This document shows, piece after piece, positions 1 through 18,006 of a DNA stretch of 64,000 nucleotides. Position 1 is the stretch's first letter, and each line of letters opens with the position of its first letter. Source of the DNA: Glandiceps talaboti (taxonomy: Eukaryota > Hemichordata > Enteropneusta > Spengelidae); contig NC_135564.1 of the NCBI RefSeq assembly GCF_964340395.1, forward strand, positions 3,712,861 to 3,776,860, in the 5' to 3' direction. The notes under the pieces are model-generated. The model was not told the origin of the DNA. It did no database searches and saw only the letters and a list, made by a program, of their open reading frames with translations. A program made the translations under genes and the position numbers.

Positions 1-287
1 TACAAATTTGTAGTCCGAAAACACGTGACACACTGAATGGCCCAATCAATTTAAAGGGTCTTATGAGATCTCTTCCACTTGATAGAAATGATTTGAAGCC
101 ATCTACTATAGCAATGACGAGACGTATTACATTTTTTTTCCTTTGACGGGGTGGGGGGAGGTGTTACACACCCAAAGCACATATAAAAGAGCAGTTGTAT
201 TCTAATACTTTGCAAGCATGGCACGTACTTGAGTTTCTTTCCCTTTTCCCCATCCAATAATCCGCTCTTTGTTCCTTTGTGTAATAG

Positions 288-2277
<1,990 letters not shown>

Positions 2278-2653
2278 GCCGACACAAAGAAAGACAATGA
2301 TTGATCAAAGAAAAGAATTAGTTAGCCAACCACATAAAGTGAAATGAAAGGACTGGAATGTCATGTGAAAGTATTCTTGATATGATAAAGTTATAGATGT
2401 TCCAGCGAACAACAATCCAATCCATTGCTTGGTTGGTTGGTGAATTGTCATCAGTTGGCTCGTTATGTCTTTGTCTTCATTTATCACGTGCTCTGTAACA
2501 GACCAAATGTATGAATGTTATCACGACTGACTTAACAAATTGCCTTGTGGATTCTTGGTAATAACTTTTCAGTTCTTAGTGAACAATCTTCTTTTGCATA
2601 TTGATATATAAAGGGACACAGTCCAGCATATGCTTACGTTTTATGCTTCATTT

Positions 2654-2659
2654 AATAAA
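2654..2659 (+). terminator. poly(A) signal of beta-tubulin gene 1
   Basis: AATAAA about 375 bases after the stop codon. It is the first canonical signal downstream and lies just before the GAGT microsatellite. The implied 3'UTR is about 400 bases. Confidence 0.6.
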
Positions 2660-2710
2660 GTCATATTTGCCAAAACAAATACTTGAGAATTAATACTTGT
2701 GTGGGAAGGG

Positions 2711-2813
2711 GGTGAGTGAGTGAGTGAGTGAGTGAGTGAGTGAGTGAGTGAGTGAGTGAGTGAGTGAGTGAGTGAGTGAGTGAGTGAGTGAGTGAGTGAG
2801 TGAGTGAGTGAGT
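2711..2813. repeat. (GAGT)n microsatellite
   Basis: About 25 nearly perfect GAGT units just past the poly(A) signal of tubulin gene 1. Confidence 0.95.
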
Positions 2814-2819
2814 GTATAT

Positions 2820-3696
2820 ATAAATATTTCATGCTAGCTATTTTGTATTGGCTTCAGACCCTCTCTCTGATTATACTATCAGTGTCATAATATAACGTAC
2901 CATGACTAATTTCATCTGGTTTACTTTCCTCTCCACGAGTTCCATGCAGTCAATGGTCTCCTTATATTACACAATTTTAAATGTATGTAGGTAGAGAGAA
3001 TTAAAGTTTATGAATAGCTACATCATAAGACCATACTATTACTGAAATAGGAATGTGATATTAGCACGAACTTCCTCTAATCCATCGCCGATAAGGAAAT
3101 CACAGTAGTACAAGTTAATGCAACTAATTATACCCGTGACATGCTTAGACAAAGAATGGAAATAACAGCAGCTATAATTTGGTACTATAATTAATCTTTA
3201 AATTCGAGGGAATCATCCTATTTCAATTCTTTTAACTTTATCATGTGCTCGACAGTCGTCACACCCAGCGCACGATGTATGTTGGCTGTTAGAATTTCGA
3301 CCACTGATGGCAAAGTGCAGTTGTTAATAATACGGGATTTTGAACAATTGTAACGATTTTGACGAATTGTGTCCTTCATTTTTCTCGAAGTAAACAGGGG
3401 GCAATCTATTTTCTGATCAGTAGCTCCAGGGAACCATTTGTCTTTTGTATTCATTACTAATGGAGCTGTGGTTGATAAGTATTCATGTTGTAATAGAGTG
3501 AAACGTCTGTTTAAACTACTCCTTCAATCGTTTAGGATGACTGATGATCATAATTTACCAGACTTAGGTCAGATTGTGATAACAATATCCGTCTTAACAA
3601 TCAAGCTAATCTAATAATAGATATTGGATAGATGGATCTCTGTGTAAAACAGGCATTGTAAATTATTGTGACATCACATTTTAATCACCATTATTA

Positions 3697-3727
<31 letters not shown>

Positions 3728-6700
3728 TGTATGTATGTATGTATGTATGTACATCCATATGCATGCCTGTCTGCGTGTGTTGTCTTTCAATTCACTGTAG
3801 CACACACCAAGTTACATATTTCCCTTGACTGAAAATACCTATATAATCCATTGTGCTTAAATTACCGTCTTCGGTTGCATTAACAATCGTCTTCTGACAG
3901 GGGTTTCGCATTCTCACAAGCCAGAGCACATATTTCTACTGATTCAGAAGCAATGTTTTGGACAGTGCCGTAAAGAGGGCTGTGGTTTACGACGTTTGTA
4001 CGTTTTGGACAGTGCCGTAAAGAGGTCTGACCAGTGGTTTACGACGTTGGGTTTTGATCGCCTTTTCATTCTAACGACGAATACTAGTAACTGTTTATGT
4101 GTTATCCCTGAATATTGATACTAGGTTTGAATTCTGGCAATAACATGTCATAGTTTTAGTGTCCAGTATGCTTTAGTCAGTATCATACTACAAATACAAC
4201 GAGTGCCAAGACAAAGAGATTACGTCATCACCTGAGGGTTTTCCATAAACCCTTGCAGAACTTATCCCAAAAATGGTAGAACACATACAAAAGCAGTAGT
4301 AGGGCTTTACAGAAGTTCAAGGTCGAGAAACTTACGAAGGTGCTAATTTATCTCCCAAAATCATCTGTAAATTGTAAATTCATAGCAGTAATCGCCATAA
4401 GTGTACTAAAGGCAGATATAAACCTGACTGTGACTTTTCCTTTGATATCATTGTATCAATTATCTCTCCCTACAAAAAATATCATTTTATGCCCCTTTAA
4501 CTTAGAAGTAATAATGCTGTATGAATATGACAGAGTGTGAAGTCAGTGACCCCTGACACGTGATAATACATTACTCAATGTAAGTATTATTGCCTAACCG
4601 CTTATGACTCACACAATAATTCATAACAAGACTCAACTGTCAAAAATAATATTTATGTTATCAAATATCAAAATATTTCAGCAGTGTGTTCAAATGTTTT
4701 ATTTTATCTTAGCTTTCCCAATCTAAATCATTTATTAAAACCAATGGTATTTGAAGAAATCAAATTAATTATGATGTCGATAATTGATTACTCTGGTTGT
4801 ACATATTTATATAACGCAATATCAATTTCGTTGCGCGAAATTTTACACGTAATGTACATATTATTTATTGATTTTCCCACCTTTGTCTCTGAATTGATAA
4901 AAAGGAAATCGGACTTGAAATTTGTTTTCAAGATATTCATTCTGTTCCATCGTTACTATGGTTATGCAGTTCATTGTTACCACGGTTATAAAGTTCATTG
5001 TTACCACGGTTATAAAGCTACTATATACATGCATTCTCTACACATTCGCAATCACTCAACTGAAGTTATTGATTTTGAGGTATTGCCACAGGCGCTACAG
5101 TAATCTTCGTGGCATCGCAGACAAGGAAAAGACAGCCTAGCAACGAACTTGAACTTTTGCCATTGTTAGAACGATTATCCCGGGAAAAAGTTATCACATG
5201 TCTGTCGACGTCGTTGTCCATTTAACCAGATTGTTAAAACTTATTGGCTATCACATGTATGTGTTATTTTCTCCATTGTGATATGTACAAGGAAACTTGT
5301 ATTTTGGAGGGAGTAAGCAATATCCTTTTCCAACCAAAAATCAATTGACAATACACATGGCTTCATCATTCCTATCTAAAGCAGCTGAATAGTTCTAAAC
5401 CTTACATACAACATGACATCTATGCAAACACTTTTGGCGGGAAAATGGATATAAATTGCAGACATTATAGTTGAGGCAATCAAATTACTGCCGTGTTGAC
5501 TCTATGACTTCCAAGACACATAAATCTCATTATGCATTACGTCATCAAAGTAACGTCGGATGATAATTGATATTTGAACAATAGCTTCAATGAAATTTGC
5601 ACACATTAAAATTAATTACTCTCCATTTTACATTCTAACAGTTGTCACAGAAAGGAGGGTTTTCTTTGTCTATGCTGTCAGAAAGACTAACATATCTTCA
5701 TTTGAGATATACAATGCATTTCAATCTGATATATTTTACCGTTTTAACGTTTCATTATTTTTCAGAATGTTATTCTGTTTTATAAAAACACCAGCGTGTA
5801 CACAAGCTTGATGTCTATGTGTAGGCAGATCAATCAGTCTGATTAGCTGAAGTACTAGTCATTGATGGTTTTGCTATGTACACTGAATTGATGTCCATGT
5901 GTAAACAGATCAATCAGTCCGAGTTCCTGAAATTGATGGTACTGCTATATACACCGACTTGTTGTCTGTGTACAAAGTATGGGTAGAGTTCGGTCTATGT
6001 TTGATTGTTTATCATGAACATACACAAGTTTGCATGTATCAGGTGGTATAACCATTTGTCACAAAAATTATACCAACTACAGCTGTATACTCGGGCGTTG
6101 CTATGTCTTATTATATGTTCATATTGGCAGTACGTGTTAATGTAAGCATCTACGAATAAAGTCAAACAGCCGAATTCCATTTTCTTGGAAATACTAAGTC
6201 TCTTGGACAAAAGATGTGATACAGTGAATATTTACTGGTTCAATTAAATGGTATATCTCATACAGTACTGAAACTATGTTGTCATAGCAACACATCGGAT
6301 TATTTCAAATTAGCGAGAACGTCCAATATTTGTCTGTGGTAGCAAGGTTAATAAGAGGTGAAAGGAGAGGTTTTTAATATATGCTGAGATTATAAACGAT
6401 CAATCGAATTAATCAATCAATATATCTATCAATCAATCAACCAATCAATCACTCACTCCAACCATCAATAAGTCAGTACATTGTATCCACGTATTTGCAG
6501 TCACAGAAAACTAGACCGCCATGAATCAATGTTGCAAACATTAACGAGTTGTGAAGGACAGTAAAATAAAACGTTACCTTGACCTGGCCAAAATCGAACA
6601 AAATCTATGCATGAATTAGCACCATTCATTACGAAGCAACAACGTGACTAATATCCAGAGACAAGTATGCGCACACTCACAAAAATACAGAGGCGATTAA

Positions 6701-7400
6701 ATATTTCAATAATTTAGAAACGGAAGTATTGTGATGATGATTTCTAGTGTAACATGAAACATGGAGTCAGACGATAAATGCACATGATGAATTGTTGAAC
6801 TGAATATTACAAGCATTTATCATGTGAAATGCTGAAGTGTAAGACAAGTGTAACACTACACTGGCTACCACGATTGTGATATCCACTGAAACATGATACG
6901 GATTGAAAAGAAACTAATATATATAATATGTTCATTTATCTGTCACGTCACATCGTCTGACCCATCACGTCTGAGTGCGGAAGTCTAGGGTGTCAAACCT
7001 TTAAGTGTTGTATTGTTATGTACACATACTCCGATCATAATTATGGCATAATGGATATTCTCTTGAAACACGTGAAATGAACATATTTGCTGTTATTGTT
7101 CTTGAGGAGAAGTGAAGTATAATTAATTTCGGTGAGCTAATTTGAATATGGATGCCTGTCTGTCTGGGTTTAGCTGATGTTGTCGGTGATAAATGATGCT
7201 GGAAAATAAAGCCGCAAATTCAGTCATTCACAAACTACTTTGGAATGCGTTGTGTATTTTCATTACGTTTTAAGGTATTGGACGTAAAAATGACGATTTA
7301 CTGTTACAATGAAATGAGATTAAAGATCAGCATCATACGATTGCTATAATGTTAATTATTAGGAAATAGTCCACGGCGGAAGAACACAAGGGTTGTTCAC
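2820..7400. other. intergenic region between the two beta-tubulin genes
   Basis: No supportable gene. AT-rich DNA with small local repeats: (TATG)n at 3698-3751; a roughly 50-base imperfect tandem duplication at 3953-4048 containing GACAGTGCCGTAAAGAGG twice; a 24-base unit about three times at 4955-5020; an imperfect repeat of about 80 bases twice at 5800-5960; degenerate CAAT repeats at 6400-6460. Open frames such as 4684-5103 have AT-rich composition, no recognisable domain and no splice context. Confidence 0.7.
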
Positions 7401-7404
7401 ACAG

Positions 7405-7410
7405 TATAAA
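7405..7410 (+). promoter_or_regulatory. candidate TATA box of beta-tubulin gene 2
   Basis: TATAAA about 140 bases before the ATG at 7549. This fits transcription starting near 7435 and a short 5'UTR of about 115 bases. Context only; no transcript evidence is visible. Confidence 0.45.
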
Positions 7411-7548
7411 TGACATGCCCCTTCATAGATATTGAGAAGCTGCAGTAGCGATTGTGATATTGTCTCAGTTCAGTGGGGAGCGACTGTGAAATTATTGCTT
7501 ACCCCTTTTTCATTCTAGTTAAAAGGCGTGACATAAAATTTTGTCAAA

Positions 7549-12912
<5,364 letters not shown>

Positions 12913-13246
12913 GAGGAAAACACACGAGATTCCTCATAGTTGTCCCTTCTGAACTTTCGACGTGTGGTGTATTTTCGATGGATATACACAACTATTTTCC
13001 CAATGAATGTTCGTTCTTCTACTTTCATTTTTGGAAAGATGGTTAATGCTATCAAAACAACTGATAGGGCATTTAGTATTCCGTGCTTCATCAGTCTTAC
13101 ATGGCAATCATGCATATAACATTTACTGCTGTCAGTTCCGTTACATTGGCATTGACATGTTGTTTCTTTTACACAAATGATTTACTTTCCTGCTACCTCG
13201 TATCGACGTTATATACACTGCCGTGCAAATGAACAGATATCGTTAA

Positions 13247-13288
13247 GCTATGTCGTTATGTTACACATAACACATAACATGACATAGC
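13247..13288 (+). other. 3'UTR stem-loop of beta-tubulin gene 2
   Basis: GCTATGTCGTTATGT is followed by its near-complement ACATAACATGACATAGC, forming a stem of about 15 bp with a small bulge and a loop of about 10 bases. It lies between the stop codon and the AATAAA. Confidence 0.4.
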
Positions 13289-13362
13289 TGTGCAAATTTG
13301 AACGTGACAGCTACTTTGTAATTCACTGTGATATCGACCATAGCTTTTTGTATTATATTGTC

Positions 13363-13368
13363 AATAAA
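13363..13368 (+). terminator. poly(A) signal of beta-tubulin gene 2
   Basis: AATAAA about 450 bases after the stop at 12912, followed by T/G-rich sequence typical of a downstream element. Confidence 0.65.
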
Positions 13369-13456
13369 TGCTGTGCGAAGTTATGTATGAAAACAATGGC
13401 TTTGGTGTATATGACATTTCTTTGGTTGTGTAATGTTGTGGTAGCTCAATAGCTTA

Positions 13457-13823
13457 GCCTGTTTACATCGCGATTTGTGATTTTGCATTGAGGTTTCACT
13501 AACCACTTGTAATGCTATTAATGGCAACTGATTATTTGAAAATCATATGTTCAAACTGATTGATTTGAAAAAATACACTAAAACTGATTGGTTACAATGT
13601 GGAGTGATTACGTACATCAGCATAATTGACAATATTCAAATGAAATCAATATCTAAATGTTGAGCTGAGCACAAGAGCAACATAATTTACATATAATATC
13701 TACAAACAGGAATGCTGATAACTGCTATTGGGGGCGTAGCTAAATTAATTGGTTGCCATGGATAACATTACAAGTGGTTAGTGAGACAGTGAAGTAAAAT
13801 CACAGACTGAGATGTAAACAGGA
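13457..13823. mobile_element. MITE with ~80-bp terminal inverted repeats and TA target duplication
   Basis: A 367-base element flanked by TA on both sides (13455-13456 and 13824-13825). Its ends are imperfect inverted repeats of about 80 bases: the left end reads CCTGTTTACATC, then TGTGATTTT, then CACTAACCACTTGTAATG and ATGGCAAC, and each block recurs in reverse complement at the right end in the same order. TA target duplication and length suggest a Tc1/mariner-type non-autonomous element. It has no coding capacity. Confidence 0.75.
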
Positions 13824-13889
13824 TACCATGGCCAAACTTTCATTTCAGAAACTCACATGCATTGGTTGCATCCAGCCTTCCCTCTCTGG

Positions 13890-13990
13890 GGTAGGTCCAA
13901 CTCGGCCCATTGCCAACTCAGCCCATTACAAACTTCGCCCAGGGGATTACCAACTCGGCCCAGGTGATTGCCAACTCGGCCCACTGTGTC
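13890..13990. repeat. short CCAACTCGGCCCA-type tandem repeat
   Basis: Four to five imperfect copies of a 16-22-base unit containing CCAACTCGGCCCA. No coding context. Confidence 0.6.
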
Positions 13991-14160
13991 GTACGTTAAT
14001 TTGTCATCATAGAAATGATATTCTGAACAAGCAGATACAGAAGACAAGCCAAGGTCCATCCAGACTCGGCCTAGTCCTACTGCACTCCTGCACTTTTAAG
14101 GTACACGGGGACGAATCGCCTCAACTATTTGATGATGGTATAATTCTGTAAACAGTTTTG

Positions 14161-14200
14161 TGTATGTATGTATGTATGTATGTATGTATGTATGTATGTA

Positions 14201-14267
<67 letters not shown>

Positions 14268-14308
14268 ACGTACATACGTACGTACGTACGTACGTACGTA
14301 TGTACGTA
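14161..14308. repeat. compound (TATG)n(TG)n(TATG)n(TACG)n microsatellite
   Basis: Four consecutive simple-repeat blocks, ending in alternating TACG that is self-complementary. The many overlapping frames here are artefacts. Confidence 0.95.
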
Positions 14309-14429
14309 TGTACGTTGTACATACATACATCTGTCTGTCTGTCTATATGTAAGTATATCTGACTGTGTATATACATATGTTTGACTGACTGGTGGTGGTC
14401 TGCCTGACAAGTCACATGTCATTTGTTAA

Positions 14430-15227
14430 TAGGTACACTGATAGAAATTTACAACTTAGATCATGTATCAGACCACTGAGACAACAAAGAGACTATTTGG
14501 TACAAATGATAAAAAATAACTTTTTTAATTCGTAGTTTCCAAATATATCATCCTTTTCAAAAACAAATGTAGTTGCTTAATTGAACAGACAAAATTACCA
14601 ACAAACACCCTGAATGATGTGTGTCACATATGCATTAAAAAAAATAGCAAACATCAGATGTAAACTCTGTGGTAGGGCAAAAGTAGCTGCCAATGAAGGC
14701 AGCAATGGATAGCATTGATGCATAGAAGTATGCCATTGAGGATGTATCAAGGACCACTATACTAGTATGTCTGTACTGTGAGAAATGAGGCATGATTTCA
14801 AAACTACTAGTCTGACAGGAAATTGCACTAGTCAGGGACCTCAGACCACCATAATTTTTAACCCCTGTTTGTGCTTTCAGCAAAATTTCAGTTACAGGAA
14901 GCAAGACTTAGTAAAAAAAGAAGTATCTAAGTTTAATAGTACTGGTTAATTTTATCATTGTTATGATACCGTGGCAGATTTATGTCTTTGTTGATACATA
15001 TTGGGTAGGATTTCAATCTTGAAGGCTTCTTTTACTAGACCCTGTTAATTTTTAGTAGATGAGTCATACAAAAATTGCAACAAAAATATCATTTCAAGAT
15101 TGATGATATTAGGACACCATACGCCAAATCAATTCTCTAAACTTACAAGGTTAACATCTTTAAAATCTGTCTCTATGTAAAAAAATAGAAGGGCAAAAGC
15201 ATACTGTATAAAATCATTATTTTTATA
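14430..15227. other. intergenic sequence, nothing recognised
   Basis: AT-rich unique sequence between the microsatellite and the 42-bp minisatellite. No gene, RNA or repeat could be supported. Confidence 0.6.
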
Positions 15228-15244
15228 ATGATTTATGGAAAACA

Positions 15245-16330
15245 ATGTTTGTCAGAACCACTCCTTGGGACTGTCTCAGATTGTCCTCTAAGCTCAGACC
15301 CAATCCTAGGGTCTGTCTCAGATTGTCCTCTAAGCTCAGAACCACTCCTAGGCACTATCTCAGATTGTTGTCTAAGCTCAGAACCAATCCTAGGGTCTGT
15401 CTCAGATTGTTGTCTAAGCTCAGAACCAATCCCAGGGTCTGTCTCAGATTGTCCTCTAAGCCAATCCTATGGACTATCTCAGATTGTCCCCTAAGCTAAG
15501 AACCAATCCTCGGGACTACCTCAGATTGTCCCCTAAGCTCAGAACCAATCCTCGGGACTACCTCAGATTGTCCCCTAAGCTCAGAACAATCCTCGGGACT
15601 ACCTCAGATTGTCCTCTAAGCTCAGAACCAATCCTATGGACTACCTCAGATTGTCCCCTAAGCTAAGAACCAATCCTAGGGTCTGTCTCAGATTGTCCTC
15701 TAAGCTAAGAACCAATCCTCGGGACTACCTCAGATTGTCCCCTAAGCTCAGAACCAATCGTAGGGACTATCTCAGATTGTCCCCTAAGCTCAGAACCAAG
15801 CTAGGGTCTGTCTCAGATTGTCCTCTAAGCCAATCCTAGGCACTATCTCAGATTGTTGTCTAAGCTCAGAACCAATCCTAGGGTCTGTCTCAGATTGTCC
15901 TCTAAGCCAATCCTAGGGACTATCTCAGATTGTCCCCTAAGCTAAGAACCAATCCTATGGACTACCTCAGATTGTCCCCTAAGCTCAGAACCAATCCTGG
16001 GGTCTGTCTCAGATTGTCCTCTAAGCCAATCCTAGGGACTATGTCAGATTGTCCCCTAAGCTCAGAACCAATCCTCGGGACTACCTCAGATTGTCCCCTA
16101 AGCTCAGAACCAATCCTCGGGACTACCTCAGATTGTCCCCTAAGCTCAGAACCAATCCTCGGGACTACCTCAGATTGTCCTCTAAGTTCAGAACCAATCC
16201 TTGGGACTACCTCAGATTGACCCCTAAGCTCAGAACCAATCCTCGGGACTACCTCAGATTGTCCCCTAAGCTCAGAACCAATCCTCGGGACTACCTCAGA
16301 TTGTCCTCTAAGTTCAGAACCAGTAGCACT
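15245..16330. repeat. 42-bp minisatellite, about 25 units
   Basis: The core unit CTCAGAACCAATCCTCGGGA followed by CTACCTCAGATTGTCCCCTAAG repeats every 42 bases; some units lack 1-7 bases around AGAACCAAT. Because 42 is divisible by 3, intact stretches stay open in several frames, giving 14-residue repeats (…SSEPILGTTSDCPL… or …PKLRTNPRDYLRLS…). Indels and one TGA (near 16219) break every frame, so I call it a non-coding minisatellite downstream of BPHL, although the SEP frame continues open for about 49 codons past the array. Confidence 0.9.
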
Positions 16331-16667
16331 GTCTCAGCCTACATCGAGTGAAGAACCCATCTCTTCAATATCAGTAAATTTCATTTCCTCAATTACTCAA
16401 CAATCTGAAAGAGTCCTTAAACAAGTAACCCAACAACCTATTAAAGGGATGCTCATATGATTGTACATTTGATAAACAATGATGTAAACAAAGAACTTCT
16501 AACACTAAATAGCCAGAGATGCTCCGCAAAGTAAGAGGATACCTCTCAACTGACAGACAAACCTCAATATGGATATCATGGTTATAACAGCACATAGAGT
16601 TAATGAGTTACCTTATACCCTTTCATGTTCAATGTTATGGGCACAAAATTTGAGTAAATGTCATTTT

Positions 16668-16673
16668 TTTATT
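16668..16673 (-). terminator. AATAAA overlapping the BPHL stop codon
   Basis: Reading minus, GAA-TAA-AAA contains AATAAA that spans the stop codon. No other canonical signal was seen in the next few hundred bases. Use as the real poly(A) signal would leave almost no 3'UTR, so this is tentative. Confidence 0.35.
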
Positions 16674-17929
16674 CTAACAAGAACTCTTCTGCTAATTTGT
16701 TGAATTCCTCTGGATATCTCAAATGAAGATTGTGTTTACCCTCTGGCCAATTTACCAATCTGTAAGATAAACAAAAAACAAACAAAAATGAAAATGTCTT
16801 TCTCAACCACACTGTACACAAGGAAAAGTGCAAATACCTCAAGTATGCCACACTGGTAGTTATTCCTCGTGGAGTTCTGTTGACATTACACAGAAATGTG
16901 TTTATTCGAAATAACAAATTTTGTTTAAAAAACTACGAACAACAATATGTTCACATGATTTCATGAACATGGAATGTTCATTTGCATACAAGTATCCAAG
17001 ACTGTTTTCTGTTTTACACTTCAGTATGAAATTATAAATGTATACAGACAAATACTCACTCATACGTGTAATAAAAGCACAAAAGAACTGATAAATTCAT
17101 CAATTTACTTTCATCAGATAAAGTACATATTCTTCAATGTCTTGCTGTATTTACATTTCATGCTAGAGAGATTTATGTAAATTTATAATAATTTCATTTG
17201 TAACATTTCCACTGACTTAATTTATTCATAATTATAGCCTGTCTTCAACAACTAAGCAACTACATGTCTATATTTTCACCAGCATTTCAGTTATAAAAAG
17301 ATTAATTTTTACCTTGATCCCTTGATTTTTTGGTGTAAGTTATCAGGATGATACTGAGGAACCAAGGCATCTTTCTGTCCGTGTACAATCAATGTTGGAC
17401 ATGTGATATGTGCTAGCTCTCCATCACATATATCTCCATTATTATCCTTGTAGTACCAAGTGATTCCATCACACCAAAGATTCCAGATTTCTTGAAAATG
17501 TTCTTCTCCGTAAACAGCTATCATTGGGGCACGCATACGCTCACTCCATTTTGATATGTCTCTGGTTACTACACAGACAAAGGAACACATTTTCCATAAA
17601 GATGTCAATAAAAGTGATAGACCAGTAATACAACACACCCTCGGTACGTCATGCATCTTGGGGTCACTGTATCCCCAATATCATATACTATAACCCAAGT
17701 ATTGGAATACGGTAAGTGTTTTTGTAAGAGTAGGAAGGAGATAAAATCTCCCAAATGCCTGTGTAATTTACAATTTCACAATCAATACATATGGTACAAT
17801 ATTTTTGGTAATGCATACCTATGGTGTGATCATTTTGATTTGAACAATTTCCCAACTAGACTGTGGCCCTACATAACATCCCACCAAATACAAAGACAAT
17901 TAAACCAATGGTTTTCAGTTTTTAAGTTC

Positions 17930-18006
<77 letters not shown>

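Noticed and set aside
4684-5103. 139-codon plus-strand frame
   Set aside because: AT-rich, no domain, partly over a short tandem repeat, no splice or promoter context.
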